From positions 1 through 41,117 of the forward strand of contig JAHEKH010000016.1 of assembly GCA_024638445.1 (NCBI GenBank): DNA of 41,117 nucleotides, in the 5' to 3' direction. Positions 7,834 through 17,403 of this stretch are shown one piece after another. Made by a program: the position numbers and the translations under genes. This stretch comes from Gammaproteobacteria bacterium (GTDB taxonomy: Bacteria; Pseudomonadota; Gammaproteobacteria; Steroidobacterales; JABDKV01). How positions within the stretch are numbered: position 1 is the stretch's first letter; each line of letters begins with the position of its first letter. Below the pieces are notes generated by a model, which saw nothing but the letters and a program-made list of their open reading frames with translations, was not told where the DNA came from and made no database searches.

Positions 7834-8235
7834 GTGCTACAGGCTTTTTTCTGCGATAACGCGGCCGCCGATGGCGGCAAGCTGCACATCCACGGCATTT
7901 TTAACGAGCTGATGGCCGAGGGCTTTCCCGCGCGCCAGGAGCGGCTCGTCCTGTGTGGCGTCATTGAATGGCACGACAAGGCGGCCGGACGGCAGGAATT
8001 TTCTGTCGACCTGCTCGACCCCGGAGACCAGTCGGTTTATACCGTTGAGGGTCATACCGACGTACACGCCGTGATCTCCGGCCGCCCGCCGCCACGCACG
8101 CACCTGGTTTTGCCACTGGAAAACGTGGTGTTTCCTGTTGCGGGTCGCTATCGCACCCGCTTCCGCCTTGCCGAGGGCGAGATTTTCGGTCCCGATCTTT
8201 ACCTGTCGGACGCGCGCGAACTCGATCCCACCTAG
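7834..8235 (+). CDS. DUF6941-like small protein
   Basis: A 133-residue cytoplasmic protein with no signal peptide. The N-terminal pattern (QAFFCDNAAADGGKLHIHGIF) and the beta-rich middle, ending near RTRFRLAEGEIFGPDLYL, resemble DUF6941 proteins as I remember them; their role is unknown. The start is GTG directly abutting the TGA of cytochrome c4, which implies translational coupling and a shared transcript. An 11-bp inverted repeat follows its stop, before the complex III operon. The assignment to DUF6941 is from memory of the pattern and is only moderately sure; that the ORF is coding is more certain. Confidence 0.7.
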   Translation: MLQAFFCDNAAADGGKLHIHGIFNELMAEGFPARQERLVLCGVIEWHDKAAGRQEFSVDLLDPGDQSVYTVEGHTDVHAVISGRPPPRTHLVLPLENVVFPVAGRYRTRFRLAEGEIFGPDLYLSDARELDPT

Positions 8236-8239
8236 CTGC

Positions 8240-8285
8240 GTTGCAGCATGACAGCGAACCGTTAACAAGTGCAACATGCTGTAAC
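8240..8285. promoter_or_regulatory. Inverted repeat upstream of the alternative complex III operon
   Basis: GTTGCAGCATG (8240-8250) and CATGCTGTAAC (8275-8285) are reverse complements at 10 of 11 positions, with a 24-nt spacer. The repeat lies between the upstream stop and the ATG of actA, where the operon promoter should be. It has no T-run, so a regulator operator is more likely than a terminator. I could not identify a matching regulator. Confidence 0.5.
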
Positions 8286-8319
8286 TCTTGCATCGCACTA
8301 ACCATAAAGGATCTGGGGG

Positions 8320-8865
8320 ATGTCCGTATCGGTTCTCGCGGCGCTGCGGACCTTTAAAAAATACGCTCTGATTGCACTGGCCGTGATCGTCGGTTTTACT
8401 GCTGGTCACTGGGTAAATGCGGCGTTTTACAGCGAAAACGCACCGGTGCAACCAATAGAGTTCAGTCACAAGATTCATGCGCAGGACAACGAGATCCCGT
8501 GCATGCATTGTCACGTTCACGTTGCGCGTTCCATCAACGCAACCGTTCCCAGCGTCAACAAGTGCATGAACTGCCACCGCAATATGCCGGGCGTCTGGGA
8601 AACCCCGGAGATCGTCAAGCTGCGTGGTTACTGGGAACGCCAGGAACCCATCCCCTGGATCAAGGTGCACGACCTTCCCGATTTCGCCTATTTCCCGCAC
8701 AAGCGGCATATCCAGGCGGGCGTCGATTGCGCAAATTGTCATGGGGACGTGGCCGGAATGGACCGGGTCAAGCAGGTGGAGCCACTGAAGATGCAGTGGT
8801 GTCTGGATTGCCACAACGAGCGGCAGGTCGAGCACGGGCGCGACTGCTGGACTTGTCACAAGTAA
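8320..8865 (+). CDS. actA: Alternative complex III subunit ActA, pentahaem cytochrome c
   Basis: First subunit of alternative complex III (quinol:cytochrome c oxidoreductase), an inner-membrane complex with large periplasmic subunits. The 181-residue protein has an N-terminal membrane anchor (about 13-33) and five haem c sites: CMHCH, CMNCH, CANCH, CLDCH and CWTCH. Extra His residues such as FSHKIH and FPHKRH fit bis-His ligation. This cytochrome class III/c7-like layout with five haems is typical of ActA. It starts a gene order that continues with the molybdopterin-like, ferredoxin, NrfD, DUF3341, cytochrome and NrfD subunits. An AAAGGATCTGGGGG run precedes the ATG. Confidence 0.92.
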   Translation: MSVSVLAALRTFKKYALIALAVIVGFTAGHWVNAAFYSENAPVQPIEFSHKIHAQDNEIPCMHCHVHVARSINATVPSVNKCMNCHRNMPGVWETPEIVKLRGYWERQEPIPWIKVHDLPDFAYFPHKRHIQAGVDCANCHGDVAGMDRVKQVEPLKMQWCLDCHNERQVEHGRDCWTCHK

Positions 8866-8882
8866 GGCGGGATTGATACGAG

Positions 8883-11084
8883 ATGTCGGGCATAGACCGG
8901 AGAGATTTCCTGATGCTGGTCGGTGCCGGAACCGCGGGTGCCGGAGCGGGTTTCCTGGTCAAGGAAAGCAGCAAGAACCGGCCCGAGCAGTACATTCCCT
9001 ACGTTGCCACGCCCGAGGATTACACCCCGGGCATCGCCACCTGGTACAAGACCGTCTGCCAGCAGTGCGCTGCGGGTTGCGGTATCGAAGTGCGGGTACG
9101 CGAAGGACGCGCCAAGAAAATCGAAGGAAATGCCCTGCACCCGGTCAGCCAGGGCCGCAGCTGTGCGTTGGGCCAGTCGTCGCTCAACGTGCTCTATAAC
9201 CCGGATCGCCTGCGCCAGCCACAGCAGTCCCGTGGCGAACGCGGCTCGGGGGTGTTTCAGCCGATCGGGTGGGAGCAGGCCTATACAACGGTATCGGACC
9301 GGCTGGCGTCGTTGCGTCGCGCCGGCAAGGGCGATCGCGTCGCGCTGCTGACGGGCAACGTACGCGGTCACCTGCACGAGCTGCTGGAAACATTCATGGC
9401 GGGTGTCGGCTCCAGCCGTTACCTGCAGTACGACTTCCTGGTTCCGGAAAACCTGCTCGCCGCCAACCAGGCCAGCTACGGGCGTGCGGAGCTGCCTTAT
9501 TACGACATCGGCAATGCCGACTTCGTGCTGTCTTTCGGCGCCGATTACCTGTCGCACTGGCTGTCGCCGGTGCACTACGGACTGGGCTACGGCAAGCTGC
9601 GCCAGGGCCCCGGCCGCGAGCGCGGACTGGTCGTGCAGGTTGAGCCACGCATGTCGCTGAGCGGCGCAAACGCTGACCACTGGCTGCCGGCCAGGCCCGG
9701 CAGCGAGGGACTGGTCGCGTTGGCGATTGCGGGAAGGCTGGGCGCGCCGGGCGCGTCGGCTTACAGCGTCGAGCGTGCGGCCGCCGCCAGCGGTCTCGAC
9801 GCGGCAAAGATCGAAGACCTGGCCCAACACTTTGCAGAGGCGAAAAAACCGCTCGCGCTCATCGGCGGCGCGGCGCTTGCCGCGGAAAACGGCATGGCCA
9901 ATGCCGCTGCCGTCAACCTGCTTAACTCGGCCGGCGGCGGCGCCGTCACCAGCAATCCCGACCCCGCGTTTGGCGCCAGCGCCGCAAAACATATCGCCGG
10001 CTACCCGGGACTCAGGAAACTGGTTGACGAAATGAATGCCGGGCAGGTGGATGCGCTGATAATTGCCGACACCAATCCACTGCATTCGACGCCCGAGTCG
10101 CTGGGTTTGCGCGAGGCGATTGCCAGGGTGCCCTTCGTCGCCGCGATTTCGCCGTTCATCGACGACACATCGGCGATGGCCGACGTGATCCTTGCGCCTC
10201 ATTCCTTCCTAGAAAGCTGGTCCGATGACACGCCGCAGCCCGGCGTCGGCATCGCCAGTGCGTCGATTGCGCAGCCGGTAGTGGCACCGGTACACGACAC
10301 GCGTGATTTCGGCGACATCGTGATTGAAATTGGCCGGCGGCTGGGCCGCGATGTCGCCACGCAGCTGCCGTGGGAAAACACGCTGGAGTTTCTACAGGCA
10401 CGCTGGCGCGAACTCTATGGTCCGCGCAGCGCCGAACTGGGCAGCATGGAGTTCGGCAAGTTCTGGAACAACGTGCTGCAGGCGGGCGTGTGGGCCGAGA
10501 ACCGGAAGGGACCGGCGCTGCCCGCGGTCAGCCGGGTCATCGATCCGGGCGAACCGGCAGCAGCGGGCGACGGTTTCTACTTTCACCCTTACGTGAGCCT
10601 GGCGATGGCCGATGGCCGCGGCGCCAACCTGCCCTGGCAGCAGGAGCTGCCCGATCCACTGACCGGCATGGTCTACAACAGCTGGGTCGAGCTGAATCCG
10701 GCAACGGCAAAGGAACTCGGTGTGGAGGACGGCGACGTGGTCACCGTCAGCGCTGCCGGCGGCAGCCTCGAAGCGCCGGTCGTCGTTTATCCGGCGGTGC
10801 GGCCCGATGTCGTCGCGATGCCCATGGGGCAGGGTCACCGCACCTTTGGCCGGTACGCCAGCGGCCGGGGCGCCAATCCCCTGTCGATCGTCGACGAAAC
10901 CGTCGACCGCGACAGCGGCGCGCTGGCCTGGGGTTCGACCACGGTAAGCGTTGCGAAGACGGGCCGGCGGGTGAAGCTGATCCGGCAGTCCGGCACGCCG
11001 CGTGACCTGGGCCGCTCGATACTGGGTCCGTACGGCGAGGGCGGCAAACCCGCCCCGCATGGCGATGATGAACATCACGGTTGA
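8883..11084 (+). CDS. actB1: Alternative complex III subunit ActB1, molybdopterin-oxidoreductase-like
   Basis: A 733-residue protein related to the catalytic subunit of molybdopterin oxidoreductases, which in alternative complex III acts as a structural and electron-transfer part. A twin-arginine-type leader (RRDFLML, residues 6-12) precedes AGTAGAGAGFL. Near residues 59-98 it keeps a full C-x2-C-x3-C...C set (CQQCAAGCGIEVRV then RSCALG), the usual N-terminal [4Fe-4S] site of this superfamily. The C-terminal part (about 560-690) matches the Mo-cofactor dinucleotide-binding domain shape (TGMVYNSWVELNPATAKELG). In Rhodothermus ActB this domain is fused to the ferredoxin domain; here the two are separate genes 16 nt apart. 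Whether it binds a cofactor cannot be decided by eye. Confidence 0.87.
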   Translation: MSGIDRRDFLMLVGAGTAGAGAGFLVKESSKNRPEQYIPYVATPEDYTPGIATWYKTVCQQCAAGCGIEVRVREGRAKKIEGNALHPVSQGRSCALGQSSLNVLYNPDRLRQPQQSRGERGSGVFQPIGWEQAYTTVSDRLASLRRAGKGDRVALLTGNVRGHLHELLETFMAGVGSSRYLQYDFLVPENLLAANQASYGRAELPYYDIGNADFVLSFGADYLSHWLSPVHYGLGYGKLRQGPGRERGLVVQVEPRMSLSGANADHWLPARPGSEGLVALAIAGRLGAPGASAYSVERAAAASGLDAAKIEDLAQHFAEAKKPLALIGGAALAAENGMANAAAVNLLNSAGGGAVTSNPDPAFGASAAKHIAGYPGLRKLVDEMNAGQVDALIIADTNPLHSTPESLGLREAIARVPFVAAISPFIDDTSAMADVILAPHSFLESWSDDTPQPGVGIASASIAQPVVAPVHDTRDFGDIVIEIGRRLGRDVATQLPWENTLEFLQARWRELYGPRSAELGSMEFGKFWNNVLQAGVWAENRKGPALPAVSRVIDPGEPAAAGDGFYFHPYVSLAMADGRGANLPWQQELPDPLTGMVYNSWVELNPATAKELGVEDGDVVTVSAAGGSLEAPVVVYPAVRPDVVAMPMGQGHRTFGRYASGRGANPLSIVDETVDRDSGALAWGSTTVSVAKTGRRVKLIRQSGTPRDLGRSILGPYGEGGKPAPHGDDEHHG

Positions 11085-11100
11085 GCAGACGGAGTAACCC

Positions 11101-11845
<745 letters not shown>

Positions 11846-11853
<8 letters not shown>

Positions 11854-13192
11854 TACCGAATACCGCGAACCCGAATGGGATGAGGTAAACAAGGACGTCC
11901 TGCGCTCGATGCTGGTCACCACGCCAAAGTACTGGTGGCTGCTCGGCACGATGATGACCATAGCCGCGGTGTGTTTTTTCCTGCCGTGGATCTACCAGTG
12001 GAACGTCGGCGTCGGCGCTGCGGGCATGAACCGAAATGCCGTGTGGGGCACCTACCTGTCCAACTTCATCTTCTGGATCGGGCTGAGCCACTCGGGCACG
12101 CTGCTGTCGGCGGTGCTGCACATCACCCAGAGTTCCTGGCGCAAGACTATTTATCGCAGCGCGGAGGCCATGACGCTGTTCTCCCTGATGACCGCGGCGA
12201 TGTTCGTCATGGTGCACGTGGGCCGGGTCTGGTACGTGCACTGGAGTTTCCCGCTGCCCAACGCGATGGGCCTGTGGCCGAACTTTCGCTCGCCGCTGAT
12301 GTTCGACGTCATGGCGATCACCACTTACCTGACCGCCAGTTCGATCTTCATTTACATGGGTTCGGTACCGGATTTCGCCGCGGTGCGTGACAACAGTACG
12401 GGTATGCGGCGGCGGCTCTACACAATCTTCTCGTTTGGCTGGCGTGGCACCGAGCACCAGTGGCATACGCTGAACTGGGCCTACACCTTCTTTGCGGTCT
12501 TCGTCATTCCGCTGGCGGTGTCGGTTCACAGCATCGTGTCCTGGGATTTCGCGCTGTCCGTCGTGCCGGGCCTGCACCACACGATCTTTGCGCCGTATTT
12601 CGTTTGCGGCGCGATCTACTCGGGCACCGCCGGCATCGTCACCGTCATGTATCTGCTGCGTAAAGCCTTCGGCTACGAGAAATACATCCGCGAGATTCAC
12701 GTCGACAATCTCGGCAAGCTGCTGCTGGTGCTGTCGCTGATCTGGACCTACATCAACATCATGGAAGTGTTCAATGCCTGGTACGGCGGCACCTCGGCCG
12801 AGGCCGAGTGGCTGAAGTTCCGCATGGCGGGGCCGTACGCGATCCTGTACTGGGAGATGATCCTGTTCTGTGCCGTTGCACCGCTGGTGATGTTCTCCAA
12901 CAAGTTCCGGCGCAACTGGAACAAGATGCTGGTGCTGTCGATCCTGATCAATATCGGCATGCTGACCGAACGTTTCATCATCGTCGGTACCGCGCTGCCG
13001 CGTAAGTACCTGCCGGATTCATTCGGTTTTTACCTGCCCAGCCTGGTCGAGGTGTCGATCACCATCGGCTCGTTCGCCATTTTTGCCACGCTGTTCCTGA
13101 TCTTCGTCAAGTGGGTTCCCTGTATCTCGATCTACGAGACCAAGGAAACGCTGACGCCGCTGCGGAGGGATGCCAAATGGCAGAAAGCCTGA
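11846..13192 (+). CDS. actC: Alternative complex III subunit ActC, NrfD/PsrC-like quinol-binding membrane protein
   Basis: A 448-residue polytopic inner-membrane protein of the NrfD/PsrC family with about ten helices, beginning around YWWLLGTMMTIAAVCFF. It is expected to hold the quinol oxidation site beside the ActB clusters. Family traits include WIGLSHSGTLLSAVLHITQSSWR, ending the first conserved bundle, and FTASC-type loops replaced here by SVHSIVSWDFALSVVPGLHH. The ATG lies inside the last codons of actB2. Its end overlaps the actD start by 16 nt. ActF, later in the operon, is the second NrfD-like subunit. Confidence 0.92.
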
Positions 13193-13674
13193 TCGCAACG
13201 TACGAGTACGAAGAAGACTTTCTCGACGTAGCCGGGAAACTGAAGGGCATGAACGTGCCGCTGACCGTCATGACGCCCATTCCGATGCATGATGTCGAGA
13301 AGGTGCTGGGCATCGGCAAGAGCAAGGTTCGTTTTTTCTCACTCGCCGGGGCGATCCTCGGCGGCCTGTCGGGTTTTGCGCTGGCCGTCGGCACGGCGAT
13401 GGTCTTCGTCCTGCCGACCGGCGGACGGCCGATCATCCCCATCCCGCCTTACCTGGTCATCGGCTACGAGATGACGATCCTGTTCGGCGTACTCGCCACG
13501 CTGCTCGGTTTTCATGTTGTCTCACGGCTGCCTGCCTGGGAGGAGGCGCCGTACACGCCGGAGGCGAATATCGACCGTTTCGTGATTTCCGTACCGATCG
13601 AGGGCGATGTATCGGCGGTCGAGAGCGTCCTGCGGGAAGGCGGCGCGGACCAGGTCAAGCGGGTGGAGTACTGA
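13177..13674 (+). CDS. actD: Alternative complex III subunit ActD (DUF3341)
   Basis: A 165-residue membrane protein of the DUF3341 family, a small ActD-type subunit that packs against the NrfD-like subunits. It begins MAESLIATYEYEEDFLDVAGKL, has the family segment FSLAGAILGGLSGFALA and a second membrane helix near MTILFGVLATLLGF, with a soluble ferredoxin-like fold on either side. I place the start at 13177 rather than the ORF-track start because GGAGG lies just upstream and the protein then begins at the usual family position. The gene overlaps the end of actC by 16 nt and is followed after 1 nt by actE. Confidence 0.9.
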   Translation: MAESLIATYEYEEDFLDVAGKLKGMNVPLTVMTPIPMHDVEKVLGIGKSKVRFFSLAGAILGGLSGFALAVGTAMVFVLPTGGRPIIPIPPYLVIGYEMTILFGVLATLLGFHVVSRLPAWEEAPYTPEANIDRFVISVPIEGDVSAVESVLREGGADQVKRVEY

Positions 13675-13675
13675 G

Positions 13676-14188
13676 ATGCGGCGCATAGTGTTCTTGCTGA
13701 TGCTGGCAACGAGTGGCGCGGCGCTGGCTTTGCCCTGGTCGAAAGACATGGTCGATCAGCCTTCGGTCAAGCCGCAGGAAACGCTGGTGCGCGAGGCTCC
13801 GGACTCTGTGCCGAAGTCCGGCAAAGAGGCGATGCCCGTGCCTTCGGATGTCGCTGAGGTCGTGCGCTCGCGCCTGCAGGCTGGTCAGCAGCTCAACAAC
13901 CCGGCATCGATGACGGCGGAATCGATCGAGCGCGGCAAAGAGATTTACGAGATTCATTGCCTGGTATGCCACGGCGACACCGGCAAGGGCGACGGTGCTG
14001 TCGGCAAGAAGTTCGTGCCACCGCCGATGGACCTCTCGACCGACTACGTGCAGCTGCAGGCCGACGGGCAGATTTACTACACGATTACTCACGGCGGCGT
14101 TGCCATGCCGTTCTACAGGGATGCGATCGAGGAAATCGACCGCTGGCACCTGGTTAATTACGTCAAGAGCGAGTTGAAAGCGCAATGA
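13676..14188 (+). CDS. actE: Alternative complex III subunit ActE, monohaem cytochrome c
   Basis: A 170-residue exported cytochrome c and the probable electron exit site of the complex. The signal sequence MRRIVFLLMLATSGAALA is followed by one haem site, CLVCHGDTGKGDG, with the likely Met ligand in GGVAMPFY. The length and single haem fit ActE. The ATG starts 1 nt after the actD stop; the longer ORF-track start would remove the signal peptide from the N terminus. The stop overlaps the actF start in ATGA. Confidence 0.91.
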   Translation: MRRIVFLLMLATSGAALALPWSKDMVDQPSVKPQETLVREAPDSVPKSGKEAMPVPSDVAEVVRSRLQAGQQLNNPASMTAESIERGKEIYEIHCLVCHGDTGKGDGAVGKKFVPPPMDLSTDYVQLQADGQIYYTITHGGVAMPFYRDAIEEIDRWHLVNYVKSELKAQ

Positions 14189-15471
14189 ACGAGGCCAGCG
14201 CAACGGCGGCGATTCCCCGTCACTACGGCGTCGACCGCCGTCCGGCGTACAACACCGCCCGGCTGGTCGTAGCCGCCGTGTTTGTGCTCAGCACCGTCGC
14301 GGCGATCTTCGCCCTGCCGGGTGACGATGCCGGGGGCTGGGGCATGTTCCTGGCAACCTTCCTGTTCCTGCAGGGGTTGACGCAATTTGGTATCGCCTTC
14401 ACCGCCATCATGCGGTTGTCAGGCGGATTCTGGGCGCGGCCGCCGTTCCGTTTGGCCGAAGTCACCACGCTGGCGTTCATGCCGATTTCCTTCATCGGCA
14501 TCCTGGTGATTTACTTTGGTGCCCGGCACCAGCTGTTTTTCTGGCTGTCGCCGGAGCCCGGCGAACACCTGAGCCCCTGGCTGGGCGAGGGCAAGCTGCT
14601 GTTCCGGGCGCTTGTCACGCAGGTCGTCTTTTACGCCTTTGCCTTCCACTATGTGCGCATGAGCGTGCGGCCTGATATCAACGCCTCCGCGGGCGAGTCT
14701 ACCGGTGGGCTGGGACGACTCGTGCGCAGCCTGTTTGGCGGTGGCGGCGCAACCGATCCCGCGGCGCTGACGCACCGGCTGTACTGGTGGTCGGTACCCA
14801 TCCTGATGATCGCCGGGCTGGCGAACACTTTTATTTCCTGGGATTTTGCAATGATGCTGTGGCCGCACTACCACAGCACCATATTCACGATGTACTACAT
14901 GATTGGCTGCATCTTCGGCGGCACGGCACTCGTTTTACTGCTGGCGGCGCTGCAGCGACGTTACGTCAGCATGGACAGCGTGTTCAGCACGCGGCAGGTC
15001 AAGAACATCGGCATCATGCTGACGGGCTTCATGTGCCTGTGGCTGTATTTTTTCTGGGCCCAGTACTTCGTGTCCTGGTTTGGCAACCTGCCGCACGAAA
15101 TGCGGCCTCTCAACGCCAAGATGACCGGTCATTACGGACCGATTTTCTGGGTGTCGATCGCCTGTCTTTTCATGTTGCCACTGGCCTTCCTGATCTTCGC
15201 CAGGGTCAAGCGCAACCTCTTGCTGGCCAGCATCGTGGCTACCCTGATCTGCACCGGTGTCTGGCTCAACCGGTATCTCATGGTGGTGCCGGCGCGCTGG
15301 GAGGAACACCTTCCGTTCAGCACCCTGGGCGGGGCGGCTGGTACAATCGCACTTTTCAGCGGCTTTCTGCTGCTGCTGCTGTTGCTGTTCGATGCGTTCC
15401 CGATGCTGGCGCGCTGGGAGCTGGAGCAGATCCCGGAAAAAGACCGGGAACAATGGCACAGTAAGCACTGA
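14185..15471 (+). CDS. actF: Alternative complex III subunit ActF, NrfD-like membrane protein
   Basis: A 428-residue polytopic protein, the second NrfD-related subunit and closing member of the operon. About ten hydrophobic segments are visible, from TARLVVAAVFVLSTVAAIFAL to GTIALFSGFLLLLLLLF. Segments such as LANTFISWDFAMMLWPHYHS parallel the ActC bundle and support the shared family. It overlaps actE by 4 nt. The product completes the A-B1-B2-C-D-E-F set, so the operon should encode a whole complex able to replace cytochrome bc1. No oxidase genes follow; the cytochrome c4 upstream is the only obvious electron acceptor in the window. Confidence 0.91.
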   Translation: MNEASATAAIPRHYGVDRRPAYNTARLVVAAVFVLSTVAAIFALPGDDAGGWGMFLATFLFLQGLTQFGIAFTAIMRLSGGFWARPPFRLAEVTTLAFMPISFIGILVIYFGARHQLFFWLSPEPGEHLSPWLGEGKLLFRALVTQVVFYAFAFHYVRMSVRPDINASAGESTGGLGRLVRSLFGGGGATDPAALTHRLYWWSVPILMIAGLANTFISWDFAMMLWPHYHSTIFTMYYMIGCIFGGTALVLLLAALQRRYVSMDSVFSTRQVKNIGIMLTGFMCLWLYFFWAQYFVSWFGNLPHEMRPLNAKMTGHYGPIFWVSIACLFMLPLAFLIFARVKRNLLLASIVATLICTGVWLNRYLMVVPARWEEHLPFSTLGGAAGTIALFSGFLLLLLLLFDAFPMLARWELEQIPEKDREQWHSKH

Positions 15472-15493
15472 TCTCGGGCCGCGGGAAGCGGAT

Positions 15494-16450
15494 ATGCCGG
15501 TAATTCATCTCCAACGCAAGATCAAGGCCCACGCCGATGTGGTCTGGCGGGTAATCAGCGACCTGGAGTCCTTCGCCGAGGTTTCATCCCATATCGCCAG
15601 CGTGGAGATGCTGGGCGGCGAGAAAGAAACCGTCCGTCGGCGGCTGACCAGTCATCACGGCTATTCCTGGACCGAGCACTGCGTCATGTGGAACGAGGGA
15701 CATGGTTATGCCATGGAAGTCGATTCCAGCGACAAGGTCTATCCCTTCAGGTCGATGCACCGGCGTTTCGAGCTGGAGGAGCACGACGACGGCGTAGTCC
15801 TGAGCATGCACTACAAGTACAAGCCCAAGTACGGCCTGTTTGGCCAGGCCTGGGACCTGCTGTTTCTGCATCGCAAGCGGCGCCAGCTATATGAAGACCT
15901 GCTCAATAACTGGATTGCGCGGATTCGCGATCTCGAATGGGCCTACACGGTAACCGTGGCGACGATACTCCAGAGCAAAGGCAGCGACGTGGTAACCGCC
16001 AGCGTCGACGACAGTATTTTCGAGGTCGCCAGGATACTGCGCAAGCACCGCATTGGCTGCGTGCTGATACGCGATCATGACGGCAGCCTGGCCGGGCTCG
16101 CTTCAGAACGCGATATCGTGTCGGGTCTTGGCGATCACGGACCCGAGGCCCTGAAGCTGCCGATTTGCGACGTCATGTCGCGCAAGCTCGTCGTCTGTGA
16201 GCCCCACAACGACATGGTATTCGTGATGGCCTGTATGACCGATCGCAAGGTGCGCCACCTGCCGGTCCTCGACGGCGGCGAGCTGGCCGGAATCATCAGC
16301 ATTGGCGACGTGGTCAAGGCCCGTATTTACAGCCTCGAGTCTGAGTCGGAGACGATGCGGGAGTACATTGCGGGACGCGAGTGGCGTTATCACCACAAGG
16401 TAACGGGTGTTCACGACGTCGCTGCATTGCGCCAGGAGCTGGGCAACTGA
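15494..16450 (+). CDS. SRPBCC (COQ10/START-like) domain fused to a CBS pair
   Basis: A 318-residue cytoplasmic protein of unusual build. Residues 1 to about 150 form a polyketide-cyclase/COQ10-like hydrophobic-pocket domain (MPVIHLQRKIKAHADVVWRVI...LEWAYTVTVA). Residues about 160-290 form two CBS repeats that usually bind adenine nucleotides (SIFEVARILRKHRIGCVLIRD...LAGLASERDIV, then MSRKLVV...VRHLPVLDGGELAGIISIGDVV). COQ10-type domains bind quinones or other lipids. Lying 22 nt after actF, it may tune or deliver quinone to the complex according to energy state; that is inference. I chose ATG 15494, where the SRPBCC fold begins; the longer ORF-track start runs back inside actF. Confidence 0.83.
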   Translation: MPVIHLQRKIKAHADVVWRVISDLESFAEVSSHIASVEMLGGEKETVRRRLTSHHGYSWTEHCVMWNEGHGYAMEVDSSDKVYPFRSMHRRFELEEHDDGVVLSMHYKYKPKYGLFGQAWDLLFLHRKRRQLYEDLLNNWIARIRDLEWAYTVTVATILQSKGSDVVTASVDDSIFEVARILRKHRIGCVLIRDHDGSLAGLASERDIVSGLGDHGPEALKLPICDVMSRKLVVCEPHNDMVFVMACMTDRKVRHLPVLDGGELAGIISIGDVVKARIYSLESESETMREYIAGREWRYHHKVTGVHDVAALRQELGN

Positions 16451-16545
16451 GATTGTAAATTGTTGCTACCCGGCGCCCCGTGGTCCGGGTGTTCCTTTAC
16501 AATCGCCGCATCATTAAAACCCACTTTATTCGGAGGAAACCGGGG

Positions 16546-16950
16546 ATGGCCAGAATTGCTGACATTGAGGGGATTGGCCCCGCCTACGCTGAAAAGCTGC
16601 AGGGTTGCGGCATCAAGACGACCGAGAAATTGCTGGAGATGGGCAGCTCGCCCAAGGGGCGCAAGGAAATCGCTTCCAAGTCCGGCCTGCCCGAAAAGCA
16701 GATCCTCGGCTGGGTAAACCGAGCCGACCTGACCCGCATCAAGGGCGTTGGCAGCGAGTATGCCGACCTGCTCGAATGCGCCGGCGTCGATACCGTGCCG
16801 GAGCTGAAGAATCGCAGCGCCCAGAACCTGCACGCCAAGATGGCCGAGATCAACGAGCAGAAAAAGCTCGTTCGCAAGCTTCCTACGGCCGACCAGGTCA
16901 CCGACTGGGTGGCACAGGCCAAGAAACTGCCGCGTGCAGTGAACTACTGA
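16546..16950 (+). CDS. DUF4332 helix-hairpin-helix protein
   Basis: A 134-residue protein with two helix-hairpin-helix-type segments: IADIEGIGPAYAEKLQGCGI near the start and LTRIKGVGSEYADLLECAGV in the middle. It ends LHAKMAEINEQKKLVRKLP and VTDWVAQAKKLP, which fits the DUF4332 family closely. Such proteins are presumed nucleic-acid or scaffold binding, but the role is not known. ATG 16546 is chosen because CGGAGG lies just upstream and the family starts here. The gene has its own intrinsic terminator 25 nt after the stop. Confidence 0.88.
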   Translation: MARIADIEGIGPAYAEKLQGCGIKTTEKLLEMGSSPKGRKEIASKSGLPEKQILGWVNRADLTRIKGVGSEYADLLECAGVDTVPELKNRSAQNLHAKMAEINEQKKLVRKLPTADQVTDWVAQAKKLPRAVNY

Positions 16951-16975
16951 TTGCGCCCGGCCACGAGCGACCAGA

Positions 16976-16999
16976 GGCCGGGCTTGTCCCGGCCTTTTT
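16976..16999 (+). terminator. Intrinsic terminator after the DUF4332 gene
   Basis: GGCCGGG (16976-16982) pairs with CCCGGCC (16988-16994) around CTTGT and is followed directly by five T. It lies 25 nt after the stop codon and should end the DUF4332 transcript. Confidence 0.9.
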
Positions 17000-17118
17000 A
17001 CATTCTGTGGCACCGGTAACGTGTCGTCACAATGAATCAACAACTGCAAAGTTTGCTGGCAGACGGGCAGGCGCGGGCCGATAATTTGTGCTCACCTGCT
17101 GCTCAAGGATAACAGTCG

Positions 17119-17307
17119 TTGAATTTCTTCTTCCGTAAACGGCGTGACAAAAAGACGGTCGCGCGCAAAGACAGTTCGCGTCAGCAGCCCGGCGAGATCG
17201 GGACTGATAAAGAGCCCCGTGGCTACGACCCTTATGACACCTTTCCCGGTGTATCACGGGAGCGTTTCGGCATGCGTCGTCGCAACGACGGCAAGTGGTC
17301 GTTCTGA
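17119..17307 (+). CDS. Small basic hypothetical protein
   Basis: A 62-residue ORF beginning MNFFFRKRRDKK and ending RRRNDGKWSF. It is strongly basic with no membrane segment. The TTG start has AAGGAT about 9 nt upstream, and GATAAT (17080-17085) could be a -10. I do not recognise a family. Evidence for coding is the ribosome binding site, isolation between terminators and a typical soluble composition; the non-ATG start and short length lower the confidence. Confidence 0.45.
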   Translation: MNFFFRKRRDKKTVARKDSSRQQPGEIGTDKEPRGYDPYDTFPGVSRERFGMRRRNDGKWSF

Positions 17308-17329
17308 CTTAATACGCCCGCCGAAAAAT

Positions 17330-17356
17330 AAAAAAACCCCGCTGATTAAAGCGGGG
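17330..17356 (-). terminator. Intrinsic terminator reading on the minus strand
   Basis: CCCCGCT (17337-17343) pairs with AGCGGGG (17350-17356) around a 6-nt loop. The T-run is only on the minus strand (seven T, plus 17330-17336), so it ends a leftward transcript. No annotated minus-strand gene lies to its right before 17.8 kb, which is the main evidence for a hidden transcript there. Confidence 0.82.
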
Positions 17357-17403
17357 TGTTCAGGTCCGGCGGTGGTGTTATTTTTATTCTTTTCTTGTTG
17401 TAG

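Noticed and set aside
8856-10202. 448-codon minus-strand ORF
   Set aside because: Shadow of actB1 within an intact plus-strand operon.
17006-17021. CRP-like TGTGG-N6-TAACG before the 17119 gene
   Set aside because: Only 7 of 10 half-site bases match and no -10-like hexamer lies 21 nt downstream.
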